Shown here piece after piece: positions 11,943 through 19,365 of a DNA stretch of 22,533 nucleotides. The position numbers and the translations under genes were made by a program. The DNA comes from a virus. Where the stretch lies: positions 1 to 22,533 of the IMG/VR virus record IMGVR_UViG_3300045120_000300. One strand, 5' to 3'. The notes under the pieces were generated by a model. It did no database searches and was not told the DNA's origin. It saw nothing but the letters and a program-made list of their open reading frames with translations. How positions within the stretch are numbered: the first letter of the stretch is position 1; each line of letters begins with the position of its first letter.

Positions 11943-11974
11943 CTATCTAAATGCACAAAACGTGACAATAAAAG
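11943..11974 (+). promoter_or_regulatory. Rightward operator/promoter (site j)
   Basis: The only clear copy facing right outside coding sequence: CACAAAACGTG (11954-11964), followed by ACAATAAAAGAC. TATCTA and AATAAA lie at -35/-10 spacing (17) around it, a weak match. It points to the leader terminator and the winged-helix gene at 12156. Confidence 0.45.
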
Positions 11975-12059
11975 ACAGGATTATTTTATCCCTCCCGTCA
12001 CCCCCAAACCCGTGTTAGGCTCGCCCCGCTTGTCTGCTTCTTTGGCGTTATGTCTCCTT

Positions 12060-12103
12060 GGCCGGACCTTGCGGATGCCTCTGCAGTCCGGCCGTCTTTT
12101 TTA
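12060..12103 (+). terminator. Strong rightward terminator in the leader of the 12156 gene
   Basis: GGCCGGAC (12060-12067) and GTCCGGCC (12086-12093), with an inner GCGGA/TCTGC pairing, followed directly by GTCTTTTTTAGG. It stands between the rightward operator/promoter and the first rightward gene, which starts 53 bases later. Confidence 0.8.
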
Positions 12104-12155
12104 GGGTCGCCACTCCCCCGGCAATGCGCTATTCCTTGGGCCCCAGAGGACCAAT

Positions 12156-12671
12156 ATGGGATATGCGCTACCAGCGGTAGACTTCGCGATCCGCCTGGCG
12201 GACGAGGGCGTGCCGTTGCGGGCCATTGCGCGCGCCACCAAGATTCCATCGGAGCAGTTGCGTATCACGCTGGAGGAAGCGATCGACGACGGTCGATTGA
12301 TCGAGCTGCCGCGTGAGGACTGGCCGCCGGGTTTTCCGCGCGACCAGCGCGCACTGCAGCTGTCCCGCATGCTGTCCGAGGACCAGCACGCCCTGGTCTT
12401 TAATGTCCAGAAGATCTTCCACTTCTCGCCTGCGGAAGCCGCGCTGCTGTTGGCGCTGGTGCAGAACGTCCAGGTTTCCAAGACCCGCAACGACATGGCT
12501 TATAAATCGATCGATGTGTATATCTGCCGGATGCGCAAGGCGCTGGAGCCGTTCCAGATCGAAATCAAGACGCTGTGGGGCTATGGCTACCAGATCCAGA
12601 TGCCGGACCGCCGCAAGATCATGGATCTGATCCTGGCCTGCGTGCATGAGCCGCAAACGCAAACCGCTTAA
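12156..12671 (+). CDS. OmpR-type winged-helix phage regulator
   Basis: A 171-residue protein. Residues 1-55 (MGYALPAVDFAIRLADEGVP, LRAIARATKIPSEQL, DGRLIELP) form an N-terminal helical part resembling a small HTH. Residues about 90-150 match the DNA-binding winged helix of response regulators: FSPAEAALLLALVQN, then SIDVYICRMRKALEPFQI and the wing IKTLWGYGYQI. There is no receiver domain. I recall close relatives in phages of Rhizobiales, usually next to structural genes. AGAGGA lies 6 bases before the ATG. It is the only gene in its rightward unit and a candidate activator of late genes. Confidence 0.8.
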   Translation: MGYALPAVDFAIRLADEGVPLRAIARATKIPSEQLRITLEEAIDDGRLIELPREDWPPGFPRDQRALQLSRMLSEDQHALVFNVQKIFHFSPAEAALLLALVQNVQVSKTRNDMAYKSIDVYICRMRKALEPFQIEIKTLWGYGYQIQMPDRRKIMDLILACVHEPQTQTA

Positions 12672-12686
12672 CACCTCCCAAACTCA

Positions 12687-12718
12687 CCTAAAAAAGACCG
12701 GGATGTCGCCATCCCGGC
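12687..12718 (-). terminator. Intrinsic terminator of the leftward late unit
   Basis: On the minus strand CCGGGATG, loop GCGA, CATCCCGG (12698-12717), then TCTTTTTTAGG. It lies between the convergent genes ending at 12671 and 12744 and stops transcripts coming from 13915. Confidence 0.9.
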
Positions 12719-12743
12719 CCATTAACCCCGGTCCCGTGCAGGA

Positions 12744-13106
12744 TCAGGGTGTCACATTGGTGAAGCCAACACCAACGCCCAGTCCGACATTGTTCGACAG
12801 TGCTCCCGAAGCCGCAGCGCCGTTGCCGATGCTGATCGCACCGGACGCGGCGTTGCTCTGTCCGGCCGAGGCGCCGACCGCCGAGGTCAGCGATCCCGCC
12901 GGGGTCGTGGTGGCGATCCCCGCACCGATCGAGGTGTTGGTGCCGGTGGCGAGCGAGCCCGCCGCCGCCGTGCCGGTCGAGGCCGCGCCGGTCTGGGTGT
13001 TGACATGGCCGAGATTAAAGCCCGTGCCGAACGAGAAGCCGGAGGCCGCTTGAGCCCCTGACGCCATTAAAGACAGGGCCGTCACTAGGTAAATAGTTCT
13101 CTTCAT
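12744..13106 (-). CDS. Secreted Gly/Ala/Ser-rich protein
   Basis: A 120-residue protein with a clear Sec signal peptide (MKRTIYLVTALSLMASGAQA, cleavage likely after residue 20). The mature part is low complexity (Gly, Ala, Ser, Thr, Asn), with recurring patterns such as AAGSLATGTNTSIGAGIATT and ASGAISIGNGAAASGALSNN and almost no charge. Such sequences form repetitive beta structures in exported proteins. It is coupled (ATGA) to the larger exported protein upstream. A role in the cell envelope during infection or as an exported phage factor is possible; nothing identifies it. Confidence 0.7.
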   Translation of the reverse strand: MKRTIYLVTALSLMASGAQAASGFSFGTGFNLGHVNTQTGAASTGTAAAGSLATGTNTSIGAGIATTTPAGSLTSAVGASAGQSNAASGAISIGNGAAASGALSNNVGLGVGVGFTNVTP

Positions 13107-13915
13107 GGGATGACTTCCTTCTGTGGTGCAGCGGTTGCTGCGTTAATAGCGGCGACGCCAGGCGCCGACGCTATGGGGTGCGGTTTCGGCAGACGTGCCG
13201 TCACCTTGATCTTGGGGGCGCCGTTCCAGGCCAGGCAACGGAACCGGGCGGCGTCGTAAGTGTCACACAACCTTGTGCGGCCGGTCTTGCCTTCGATCAC
13301 TTCGATCGGTTCGACCGAACCAGCACTGGTTGACATGATAACCCCCGGTCCCCCCGCACTGGCCACGACGACGGGCCGGTAGCGTTCGCAGACGTCGGGC
13401 ATGCTGGCATAGATATCCGGCCGCTGGCACAGCCGCGCCACCGCCGCCGCCTTGAGCCCAAAAGACGCCAGGGTGCGGGCATCGAGCCGGGCCTGGCAAC
13501 CTTCGTCGGTCATGGTGGAACCGCCGCCGAGGCCAAATCCGGCCAGCGATATCATGCCGCTGGCGCTGCCGAGACAGGTTTCCAACCCGGCCGCCGTCAA
13601 CTGGGTGGCCAGCGACGGGTTGGTCTTGATGGTCTGGCTGCCGCTGACCCGCTGGTTGACATTCGAAGTCGTGGTGCCGCTCGAGACGATGTTCTGCGTG
13701 GTGGTGCCGGACACCGTCGAATTCACGGTGGCATTGGTGTTGGCCGGGTTTAAGACCGTCAGCGACGAACTGGAATTGCCATTGCCCCGGTTGACGGCAA
13801 GCGCGCCAGCGGCGGAATTGGACTCGGAAACCCCGACTCCGGTGCCGGTGGCGGTCTGGGCCATGGCAGGACTGGCCAGCGCCAGGATGGCGGCGGCGGT
13901 GATAAAGCGGATCAT
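13103..13915 (-). CDS. Exported phage protein with conserved LDARTLASFGL domain
   Basis: A 270-residue protein. It has a signal peptide (MIRFITAAAILALASPAMA, cleaved about residue 19), a Ser/Thr/Asn/Gly-rich region (about 20-105), a middle part CLGSASGMISLAGFGLGGGS, then EGCQARLDARTLASFGLKAA with AVARLCQRPDI and PDVCERYRPV, and a C-terminal part with two more cysteines (LCDTYDAARFRCLAWNG). The cysteines suggest disulfides in the periplasm. I recall similar exported proteins near the packaging genes of Rhizobiales phages, without a known role. GGGGAG lies 9 bases before the ATG. Upstream, 13916-13991 has no gene. Confidence 0.75.
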   Translation of the reverse strand: MIRFITAAAILALASPAMAQTATGTGVGVSESNSAAGALAVNRGNGNSSSSLTVLNPANTNATVNSTVSGTTTQNIVSSGTTTSNVNQRVSGSQTIKTNPSLATQLTAAGLETCLGSASGMISLAGFGLGGGSTMTDEGCQARLDARTLASFGLKAAAVARLCQRPDIYASMPDVCERYRPVVVASAGGPGVIMSTSAGSVEPIEVIEGKTGRTRLCDTYDAARFRCLAWNGAPKIKVTARLPKPHPIASAPGVAAINAATAAPQKEVIP

Positions 13916-13991
13916 GTTGATCTCCCCAAATAAGATAAGAAAGTGATGCTGCCGGGAAGATCGTGGCCGCGCTAGTGCGTTGTTGCCACAC

Positions 13992-14627
13992 TTAGGTCAA
14001 AATCTGACGTCCGTCTAATATGTCGTGGGCCGGGCGCGGGATGTTTCGCCTTGGCTTGTCAAACAGATTGGCGATGTCGTTCACCGTCAGGTCTTCCCCA
14101 GGCACCACCGTGAATTTCGACCGTGACATCAGGGCAACAACCGCCGCTTCGACCGGGGCGTAGCTGCGGACCTGGTTGCCGTCGCCGTGGATCTGCAGGA
14201 TATCGGCCGCCTCGAATTTTTCGAATACGCCGTGGCCGCCGGGGCCGTAGATGTTGCAGAGCCGGACAATGCAGGCGCCATAGGCTTTGCACACCACTTC
14301 GCCGGTCGCCTTCGACATCGCATACGGCGTGGTCGGGTAATTTACCGCTGCCGAGGACGCGAATACGGCCCGATCTCCGAATTGCCGCAGCACATGCAGG
14401 GTGCCGAGGACGTTGGTTTTCAGCATGGCGTCAAGGTCGGTTGACCTTGCGTCGGTCAGTGCCGCCAGATGAAAACACCAGTCAGCTTCCGGCAACGCCG
14501 TTTTAAGTTGCCGGACATCGCGGCCATCCAGCAAGTCAAAGCCTTCGACATCCCAGCCATCGGCTACCAGATGGCGGCAGAGATGCTGGCCGATGAAGCC
14601 GCGATCGCCGGTGACAAGCGCCTTCAT
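13992..14627 (-). CDS. Short SDR-family NAD-dependent epimerase/dehydratase
   Basis: A 211-residue protein related to nucleotide-sugar epimerases and dehydratases. The NAD-binding Rossmann motif is VTGDRGFIGQHL near residue 5 (GxxGxxG). The catalytic region is FASSAAVNYPTTPYAMSKAT, with Ser and the Tyr-x-x-x-Lys pair (YAMSK), and a later RLCNIYGPGGHG is also typical. Full-length members are about 300 residues; this one lacks part of the C-terminal substrate domain, so activity may be altered. I chose the ATG at 14627, with AGGAT before it; the longer frame overlaps the terminase. It lies 4 bases after the large terminase and may supply sugars for the glycosyltransferases at 19644-22285 (inference). 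Confidence 0.8.
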   Translation of the reverse strand: MKALVTGDRGFIGQHLCRHLVADGWDVEGFDLLDGRDVRQLKTALPEADWCFHLAALTDARSTDLDAMLKTNVLGTLHVLRQFGDRAVFASSAAVNYPTTPYAMSKATGEVVCKAYGACIVRLCNIYGPGGHGVFEKFEAADILQIHGDGNQVRSYAPVEAAVVALMSRSKFTVVPGEDLTVNDIANLFDKPRRNIPRPAHDILDGRQILT

Positions 14628-14631
14628 AATC

Positions 14632-16086
14632 CTATGTCCACCCAGCAGCGGTGATGTGCGCCCGCATCGTGGTTTTTCTGGGCGCCAGCCTGCGGGCGAA
14701 TTCATGCACCAGCCCGCCATGCACCACCAGCGCCACATATTGCAGGCAGTCGGCGACGTGGGAGAAGCCTTCCGGATCATATTTTTCCGGCACCGTGCGC
14801 AAGCCGCCGTCCTTGTGCTTCTTGTAGCGGTAGCCGCCGGTCATGGCGCGGCACAGGAACGGACAGCCCTCCTGGTTGATCAACAGCGCCGGGCCGCCGT
14901 TGACCTGGCGGCCCAGCAGCGTCTCCACCGCCCGCAGGCGGGGGTCGATATCGTTGGTCGGCGCCGGGAACGCGGGCAGGCCCATCCGTTTCAGGGCTTC
15001 GATGCAGGACTCTTCGCCGATGGTGCCTTTTGCGGAGCCGGAGGGGTCGCCGACCAGGATCACCTTGGAGCCGATGAACTTGTCCTTGAACAGCCGTGGC
15101 CGCAGATTTTGTTCGACGTGTTTTTCCAACCCGACATTGGTGGCGCGGACTTCTTCATGGACCAGGAGACGGCCCATATGGTCGACCTGGCAAATTAAAG
15201 ACCACGGGTTGCGGCCGAAATCCTGGCCGACGACCAAGGGATAACCGGGAATCACCAGCGTGTCCGGAACGACATGGAAGGAGGGCCGGAACGAAGACTT
15301 GAACACCGCCTCGCCACTGGGGTCATCGCCATACTGGGCATAGACGTATCGCTTCACCCAGGCGTGGTCGGTGCCGTACATCGACAGGAATTGTTCGTAA
15401 TATTTCCGTCCCTGCGCCAGCCGGGCCGGGTGGTTGAACGGCAGCGCCTTGGTGCGGTCGGTCTGCAGGAGATAATTGAGGTTTTCGGCCTTCTCACTCA
15501 TGCCGCTGGGCTGGATGAAGATCTGCCAGTTCGGCCGGGGCTCGGTCATGAATTTGTGCCAGTCGCTCATTTCAACCGGCATGTTGGTGTCGGCGATGAT
15601 GCCGTACCAGGTCGGCTGGCCCCGGTTTCCAGAGGGATAGCGGCCGATGCGGCCACTGACGGGGGCGAGCACGTCGAAATTCATCTCGATCGCTTCCGAC
15701 AGCCACGCCCCCGTCAGCTGCATCGACAATAACCGGGCCTGGTCTTCGGCGTTTTCCAGCGGGATAAAGACCCACTCCGACTTGACGTCGCCGAATTCGA
15801 CGTAAAACGTGTTGTCACTTACTTTCCAAAGACCCAGACCTTCCAGCCAGGACTGCACGTCTTTTAAGACCGTGTCTTTTAACTGCTTGAGGGTCTGACG
15901 CACGAAGGCAAAGCGGGTGTAGCGGTAGCCGTCCGGCGCCCTGGACTGCGCCATCGCCCGCCGCAGGCACTCGATCACGCAGGCCGTGGTCTTGCCGCTT
16001 CCGACGGGCCCGGCGATGACGCGGCCGAAGGCCGCCGACTTCATGAAAGTCGCCAGCGTCGGCGGCGCGGTGAAGTCAACTGCCAT
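14632..16086 (-). CDS. terL: Terminase large subunit
   Basis: A 484-residue DNA-packaging motor that cuts and pumps phage DNA into the procapsid. The N-terminal ATPase has Walker A GPVGSGKT (26-33) and a Walker B-like strand with catalytic Glu in LTGAWLSEA (124-132). The C-terminal RNase H-like nuclease has three acidic residues in the expected places: VGQDFG (Asp289), LVGDPSG (Asp347) and HVADCLQY (Asp446). Length is normal. It overlaps the small gene 16076-16279 by 11 bases. It is on the minus strand, whereas the portal gene is on the plus strand, which is not the usual colinear order. Confidence 0.93.
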   Translation of the reverse strand: MAVDFTAPPTLATFMKSAAFGRVIAGPVGSGKTTACVIECLRRAMAQSRAPDGYRYTRFAFVRQTLKQLKDTVLKDVQSWLEGLGLWKVSDNTFYVEFGDVKSEWVFIPLENAEDQARLLSMQLTGAWLSEAIEMNFDVLAPVSGRIGRYPSGNRGQPTWYGIIADTNMPVEMSDWHKFMTEPRPNWQIFIQPSGMSEKAENLNYLLQTDRTKALPFNHPARLAQGRKYYEQFLSMYGTDHAWVKRYVYAQYGDDPSGEAVFKSSFRPSFHVVPDTLVIPGYPLVVGQDFGRNPWSLICQVDHMGRLLVHEEVRATNVGLEKHVEQNLRPRLFKDKFIGSKVILVGDPSGSAKGTIGEESCIEALKRMGLPAFPAPTNDIDPRLRAVETLLGRQVNGGPALLINQEGCPFLCRAMTGGYRYKKHKDGGLRTVPEKYDPEGFSHVADCLQYVALVVHGGLVHEFARRLAPRKTTMRAHITAAGWT

Positions 16087-16279
16087 TTTGTTCCTGATTC
16101 GCCCCGTGGTCTTGGCAGCAGCTGTGCTTGCGGTAGGCGTTGCCGAGAGGCTTGGCGCAGTCGAGCATCGTCAACAGCGGCAGGCCGGAAACTCTCGCCC
16201 GGTCGACGTCGGGGCAGTCGGGGGCGTGGGCGGTGACCAAGGCGTCGTGTTCCAGCACCAGGGTGTAGTCATGGCTCAT
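16076..16279 (-). CDS. Small Cys-rich phage protein upstream of terL
   Basis: A 67-residue protein: MSHDYTLVLEHDALVTAHAP, then DCPDVDRARVSGLPLLTMLD and CAKPLGNAYRKHSCCQDH. Four cysteines and several histidines could bind a metal. The CPD-x6-SGLPLLTMLDC segment resembles small phage proteins of unknown role. The start at 16279 overlaps the end of 16269-16433 by 11 bases, and its end overlaps terL, so all are coupled. Confidence 0.65.
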   Translation of the reverse strand: MSHDYTLVLEHDALVTAHAPDCPDVDRARVSGLPLLTMLDCAKPLGNAYRKHSCCQDHGANQEQNGS

Positions 16280-16433
16280 CGGGAATGTCCTCGTCGTCCA
16301 GCGGCACGATCTTGAAGCCTTCGGTCCATAGCCATGCCAGCAGATGATCGACGCCGGAAGTATCCTTTTCGAAATAGCGTAATAGCGCCTCGCGGGCGAT
16401 GTTTTCATGGGTCTTCGGTGTTGCTTTCGCCAT
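16269..16433 (-). CDS. Small phage protein, 54 residues
   Basis: MAKATPKTHENIAREALLRY, then FEKDTSGVDHLLAWLWTEGF and KIVPLDDEDIPDEP. A short helical N terminus, then a L-x-x-WL-x-x-GF-x-IVPL segment that I also associate with small phage proteins. It begins inside the end of the probable small terminase (29-base overlap) and ends inside the next gene. Function unknown. Confidence 0.6.
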   Translation of the reverse strand: MAKATPKTHENIAREALLRYFEKDTSGVDHLLAWLWTEGFKIVPLDDEDIPDEP

Positions 16434-16950
16434 GTTTGGCGGCCTCCACCTGGGCGTACTTTGATTTTTTGGTCAGCTTGGGTTTGACCATCTTGGGCAA
16501 TGGCTTGGGCGGTACGTCATTCGGGGTAATCTCGATCGACTTGTCATAGGTCTCGGTATCGGCGCCGAGATTGATGTTGATGATGAAGCGTTCGGCGAGA
16601 TTCTTTTCGACTTTCATTTCGCCGACCCCGGCCATCTTCGACAACAGCTTGCCGACTTCGGTCGATGCTACCAGATTGGCGTCGTCTTTCATCGCGCGGC
16701 GGGTAATCACCGGCACCAATTGCTCCAGATAAGCGAGACTGCCGATCTTCAAGCGGTCTTCGGTGGAGATCGAAGCATTCCACTCGATCGCAAACGTCTC
16801 CTTGGCCTTCTTGTAAAAATCATTTTTCTCGATTTCATAATAATCCTGTTCGTCGATGCCATAGTCGGCGAACACCGCCTGATAATTGCGGATGTTCATC
16901 ACCATCTCGCGGGCGAGTTTGGCCAGTATGATTTCATCAAGATCAACCAT
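16405..16950 (-). CDS. Probable terminase small subunit
   Basis: A 181-residue protein. The N-terminal half is helical with an HTH-like beginning (IRNYQAVFADYGIDEQDYYE, then FYKKAKETFAIEWNAS). A central helical segment (RLKIGSLAYLEQLVPVITRR) could serve oligomerisation. The C terminus is basic and Pro/Lys-rich (PPKPLPKMVKPKLTKKSKYA), as often seen where small terminases contact DNA or TerL. Its position, first in the leftward unit ending in terL, supports DNA recognition in packaging. No single diagnostic motif is present. The ribosome binding site is weak (AAAAAGACCGC). Confidence 0.6.
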   Translation of the reverse strand: MVDLDEIILAKLAREMVMNIRNYQAVFADYGIDEQDYYEIEKNDFYKKAKETFAIEWNASISTEDRLKIGSLAYLEQLVPVITRRAMKDDANLVASTEVGKLLSKMAGVGEMKVEKNLAERFIININLGADTETYDKSIEITPNDVPPKPLPKMVKPKLTKKSKYAQVEAAKHGESNTEDP

Positions 16951-17013
16951 GCGGTCTTTTTAGTCGGTAAAAGTTAAGGCTTTCTTAATCTTTATACCAT
17001 TTCCTCACCCCCC

Positions 17014-19344
17014 ATGGCACCAAATCCGCTTGGACAACAAGGCGTTCTGCAGTTCGTACCGCCCGCTGCGCTGGAAGCCCAGTTGCAGAACGCGGCGGAT
17101 GCGAAATCCGCGCAGATGGCGCCGCCGACAGCCCCGGCGCCGCCGGAATTGGCCAATTACATCCGCACCCAGTTCGAAATCTTCCGCAACCACCGCAACA
17201 CCGCAGCGGGCTGGTCCAACCGGCTGATCGAGGCGTTGCGCACCTTCAACGGCCAGTATTCGCCGGAGAAGATGCGGGAGGTGATGAAATTCGGGGGCTC
17301 ACAGATCTACGCCCGGTTGACTGCGCAGAAATGCCGGGCGGCGTCGTCTTTATTGCGCGATATCTATTTAGGACAGGACCGGCCATGGGCGATCAAGCCT
17401 CCGGCCGATCCGGATGTTCCGCCTGACATCATCGAAAAGATCGACGCCCTGCTCAAGCATGAGCAGCAGATGGTGATGCAGGTGACCGGGCAGCAGCCGA
17501 CCCCGGATGACGAACGCAGCCGCCGCGATGCCCTGATGGAGTCGGCAGCGGAAGCGGCGAAGAAAAAGGCCGAGAAGCAGGCCAAGACATCGGAAGACCG
17601 CATCGAAGAATATTTGCGCGAGGGTGGCTACTACCATGCGCTGGCGGAATTCATCGTCGACCTGCCGATCTTTCCGTTCGCCTGCCTGAAAGGACCGACG
17701 GTCAAGATCGTGCCGGAGGTGAAATGGCAGCCGGGCGGGGGCCAGCCACAGGTGGTGCAGAGCCCGAAGATGTTCTGGAACCGGGTGTCGCCGTTCGACA
17801 TCTGGTGGACCCCAGGGGTAGCCGACATCGCCCTTGCTGACGTGATCGAGAAATCCCGGCTCACCCGTGCTGAATTGAATGATCTGTTGGATCTGCCCGG
17901 TTACGACCAGGGTGAGGTGCGCGCGGTACTGGACGAATATGGACGCGGCGGGCTCTACGACAATTGGGACACCACCGATGCCGAACGCGCGGTGCTGGAG
18001 TCGCGGGAGAATCCGGCGTGGAATCGGTCCAGTCTCATCACCATGATGGAATTCCACGGCAATGTGCAGGGCCGGATCCTGCAGGAATACGGCATGCCCG
18101 GCGTCTCCGATGAATTGCGCGACTACCGGATCGACGCCTATGTGATCGGCAGCCACATCATCAAGGCCAACATTTCGCCAAGCCCACGCGCGCGGCACTC
18201 CTACTTCATCACGTCGTTTGAAAAAGTGCCGGGGACGCCGCTCGGCAACTCCTTGAGCGATCTGGTCACGGATTTGCAGGACGTCGCCAACGCCACGCTG
18301 CGTTCCCTGGTCAACAATATGTCGATCGCCTCCGGGCCGCAGGTGATTGTCAACGACGACCGGGTGCGGCCGGAGGAAAATGCCGACGAACTCTATCCCT
18401 GGAAGCGTTGGCATGTTCTCAGCGATCCCGTCGGCAACAACGCCAAGGCGCCGGTCGAGTTTTTTCAGCCGCAGTCCAACGCCCAGGATCTGTTGACGGT
18501 GTTCAAGGCGTTCGTTGATCTCTCGGACGACGTCTCGGCGATCCCGAAATATATCGGCGGGCAAGCCTCTGGCGGCGCCGGGCGCACCGCGTCTGGCCTC
18601 GCCATGCTGATGGGCAATGCGTCGAAGATCCTGCAGACCGTGGCCGCCAACATCGATCGCGATATTTTTGAGATTGCTCTGCAGCAGCTCGGCGATCTGG
18701 TGTTGCTGACCGACACCACCGGGATGCTGACCGGCGAGGAAGATTTCTACGTCCAGGGCACCACCGTGGCCGTGCAGCGCGAGACCCAGCGCCAGCGGCA
18801 ACTGGAATTCCTGCAGCACACCAACAATCCGACCGATCTCGCCATCATGGGCATCACCGGGCGCGGTACCGTGTTGCGATCGGTGTCGGACACCATCGGC
18901 CTCTCCGGCGACAAGGTGGTGCCATCCGATGCCGAACTCTCCAAGAAGCAGGAGAAGCAGCAGGAGAGCGAACAGAACAAGGCGATCAACCAGAAGGTCG
19001 ACGAGGGCATCCAGACCGGCGTCGAACTGGGCGTGCAGAAATTTACATCCGAGATGACCACCGGTTTCCTGGCATCTAACGCGCAGATGCCCGGAGAAGG
19101 CGGGGGCGCGCCGCCTTCACCGGGCGGTCCCCCCGGCATGGGCGGTCCTCCTGGTATGGGCGGTCCTCCCGGCCCGCCAGGCGGGCCGCCCGGTAATATG
19201 GATCAGGCCGCGCGTCAGGCGCAAGGTTCGCAGCCGACGCCGATGAACCGGCAGTTGGCGCAGCCTGCCACCGTGGTCGGCAACCAGCGGCAACCGATCG
19301 TGCCGGGGCAGCGTCTACCGCCGCCGGGCGGCGGGCCCGGATAA
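17014..19344 (+). CDS. Portal protein
   Basis: A 776-residue head-tail portal, forming the ring through which DNA enters and leaves the capsid. Typical stretches are RTQFEIFRNHRNTAAGWSNR near residue 50, WNRVSPFDIWWTPGVADI, MMEFHGNVQGRILQEYG, the central FEKVPGTPLGNSLSDLVTDL with NATLRSLVNNMSIASGP, and AIPKYIGGQASGGAGRTASG, all in the order seen in podovirus-like portals. A charged coiled coil (about 175-200) interrupts the N-terminal part. The C-terminal 100 residues are rich in Gly and Pro, with collagen-like GGPPGMGGPPGM repeats. The ATG at 17014 has no Shine-Dalgarno (TTCCTCACCCCCC precedes it). It is divergent from the small terminase gene, 63 bases apart. Confidence 0.92.
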   Translation: MAPNPLGQQGVLQFVPPAALEAQLQNAADAKSAQMAPPTAPAPPELANYIRTQFEIFRNHRNTAAGWSNRLIEALRTFNGQYSPEKMREVMKFGGSQIYARLTAQKCRAASSLLRDIYLGQDRPWAIKPPADPDVPPDIIEKIDALLKHEQQMVMQVTGQQPTPDDERSRRDALMESAAEAAKKKAEKQAKTSEDRIEEYLREGGYYHALAEFIVDLPIFPFACLKGPTVKIVPEVKWQPGGGQPQVVQSPKMFWNRVSPFDIWWTPGVADIALADVIEKSRLTRAELNDLLDLPGYDQGEVRAVLDEYGRGGLYDNWDTTDAERAVLESRENPAWNRSSLITMMEFHGNVQGRILQEYGMPGVSDELRDYRIDAYVIGSHIIKANISPSPRARHSYFITSFEKVPGTPLGNSLSDLVTDLQDVANATLRSLVNNMSIASGPQVIVNDDRVRPEENADELYPWKRWHVLSDPVGNNAKAPVEFFQPQSNAQDLLTVFKAFVDLSDDVSAIPKYIGGQASGGAGRTASGLAMLMGNASKILQTVAANIDRDIFEIALQQLGDLVLLTDTTGMLTGEEDFYVQGTTVAVQRETQRQRQLEFLQHTNNPTDLAIMGITGRGTVLRSVSDTIGLSGDKVVPSDAELSKKQEKQQESEQNKAINQKVDEGIQTGVELGVQKFTSEMTTGFLASNAQMPGEGGGAPPSPGGPPGMGGPPGMGGPPGPPGGPPGNMDQAARQAQGSQPTPMNRQLAQPATVVGNQRQPIVPGQRLPPPGGGPG
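19121..19194 (+). repeat. Gly-Pro repeat at the portal C terminus
   Basis: An imperfect 18-base unit, GGCGGTCCNCCNGGNATG, repeated at least twice and then decaying into GGCCCGCCAGGC-type sequence. It encodes the GGPPGM collagen-like tail of the portal. Confidence 0.75.
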
Positions 19345-19365
19345 TTTAACCAAGGAGAGAGTCCA

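Larger units (their letters stand above)
10957..12155. other. AT-rich control region without a convincing gene
   Basis: About 1.2 kb, clearly richer in A and T than its surroundings, between the leftward early genes and the rightward regulator. It contains operators g, h, i and j, ten of the window's 26 AAAAGAC/GTCTTTT words at 10787-12100 (nine inside this region), two ATGCAAC-T/C-GCAT elements (11317-11328 and 11907-11918), a TA dinucleotide run (11375-11388), and a rightward terminator (12060-12103). Short frames at 11317-11502 (plus) and 11679-11900 (minus) look like chance. It would suit an origin of replication or a bidirectional switch; nothing here proves either. Confidence 0.6.

Noticed and set aside
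12050-12316. Plus-strand frame starting MSPWPDLADASAV
   Set aside because: It is encoded across the leader terminator hairpin and overlaps the winged-helix gene in another frame.
12646-13053. Plus-strand frame rich in Pro and Val, overlapping the end of the winged-helix gene
   Set aside because: It is the complement of the secreted Gly/Ala-rich gene, which has a signal peptide, a coupled start and its own terminator, and it runs through that terminator.
17368-18819. Long open frame antisense to the portal gene (483 codons)
   Set aside because: It mirrors the portal coding sequence; the portal frame has clear family motifs, and long antisense frames are common in GC-rich genes.
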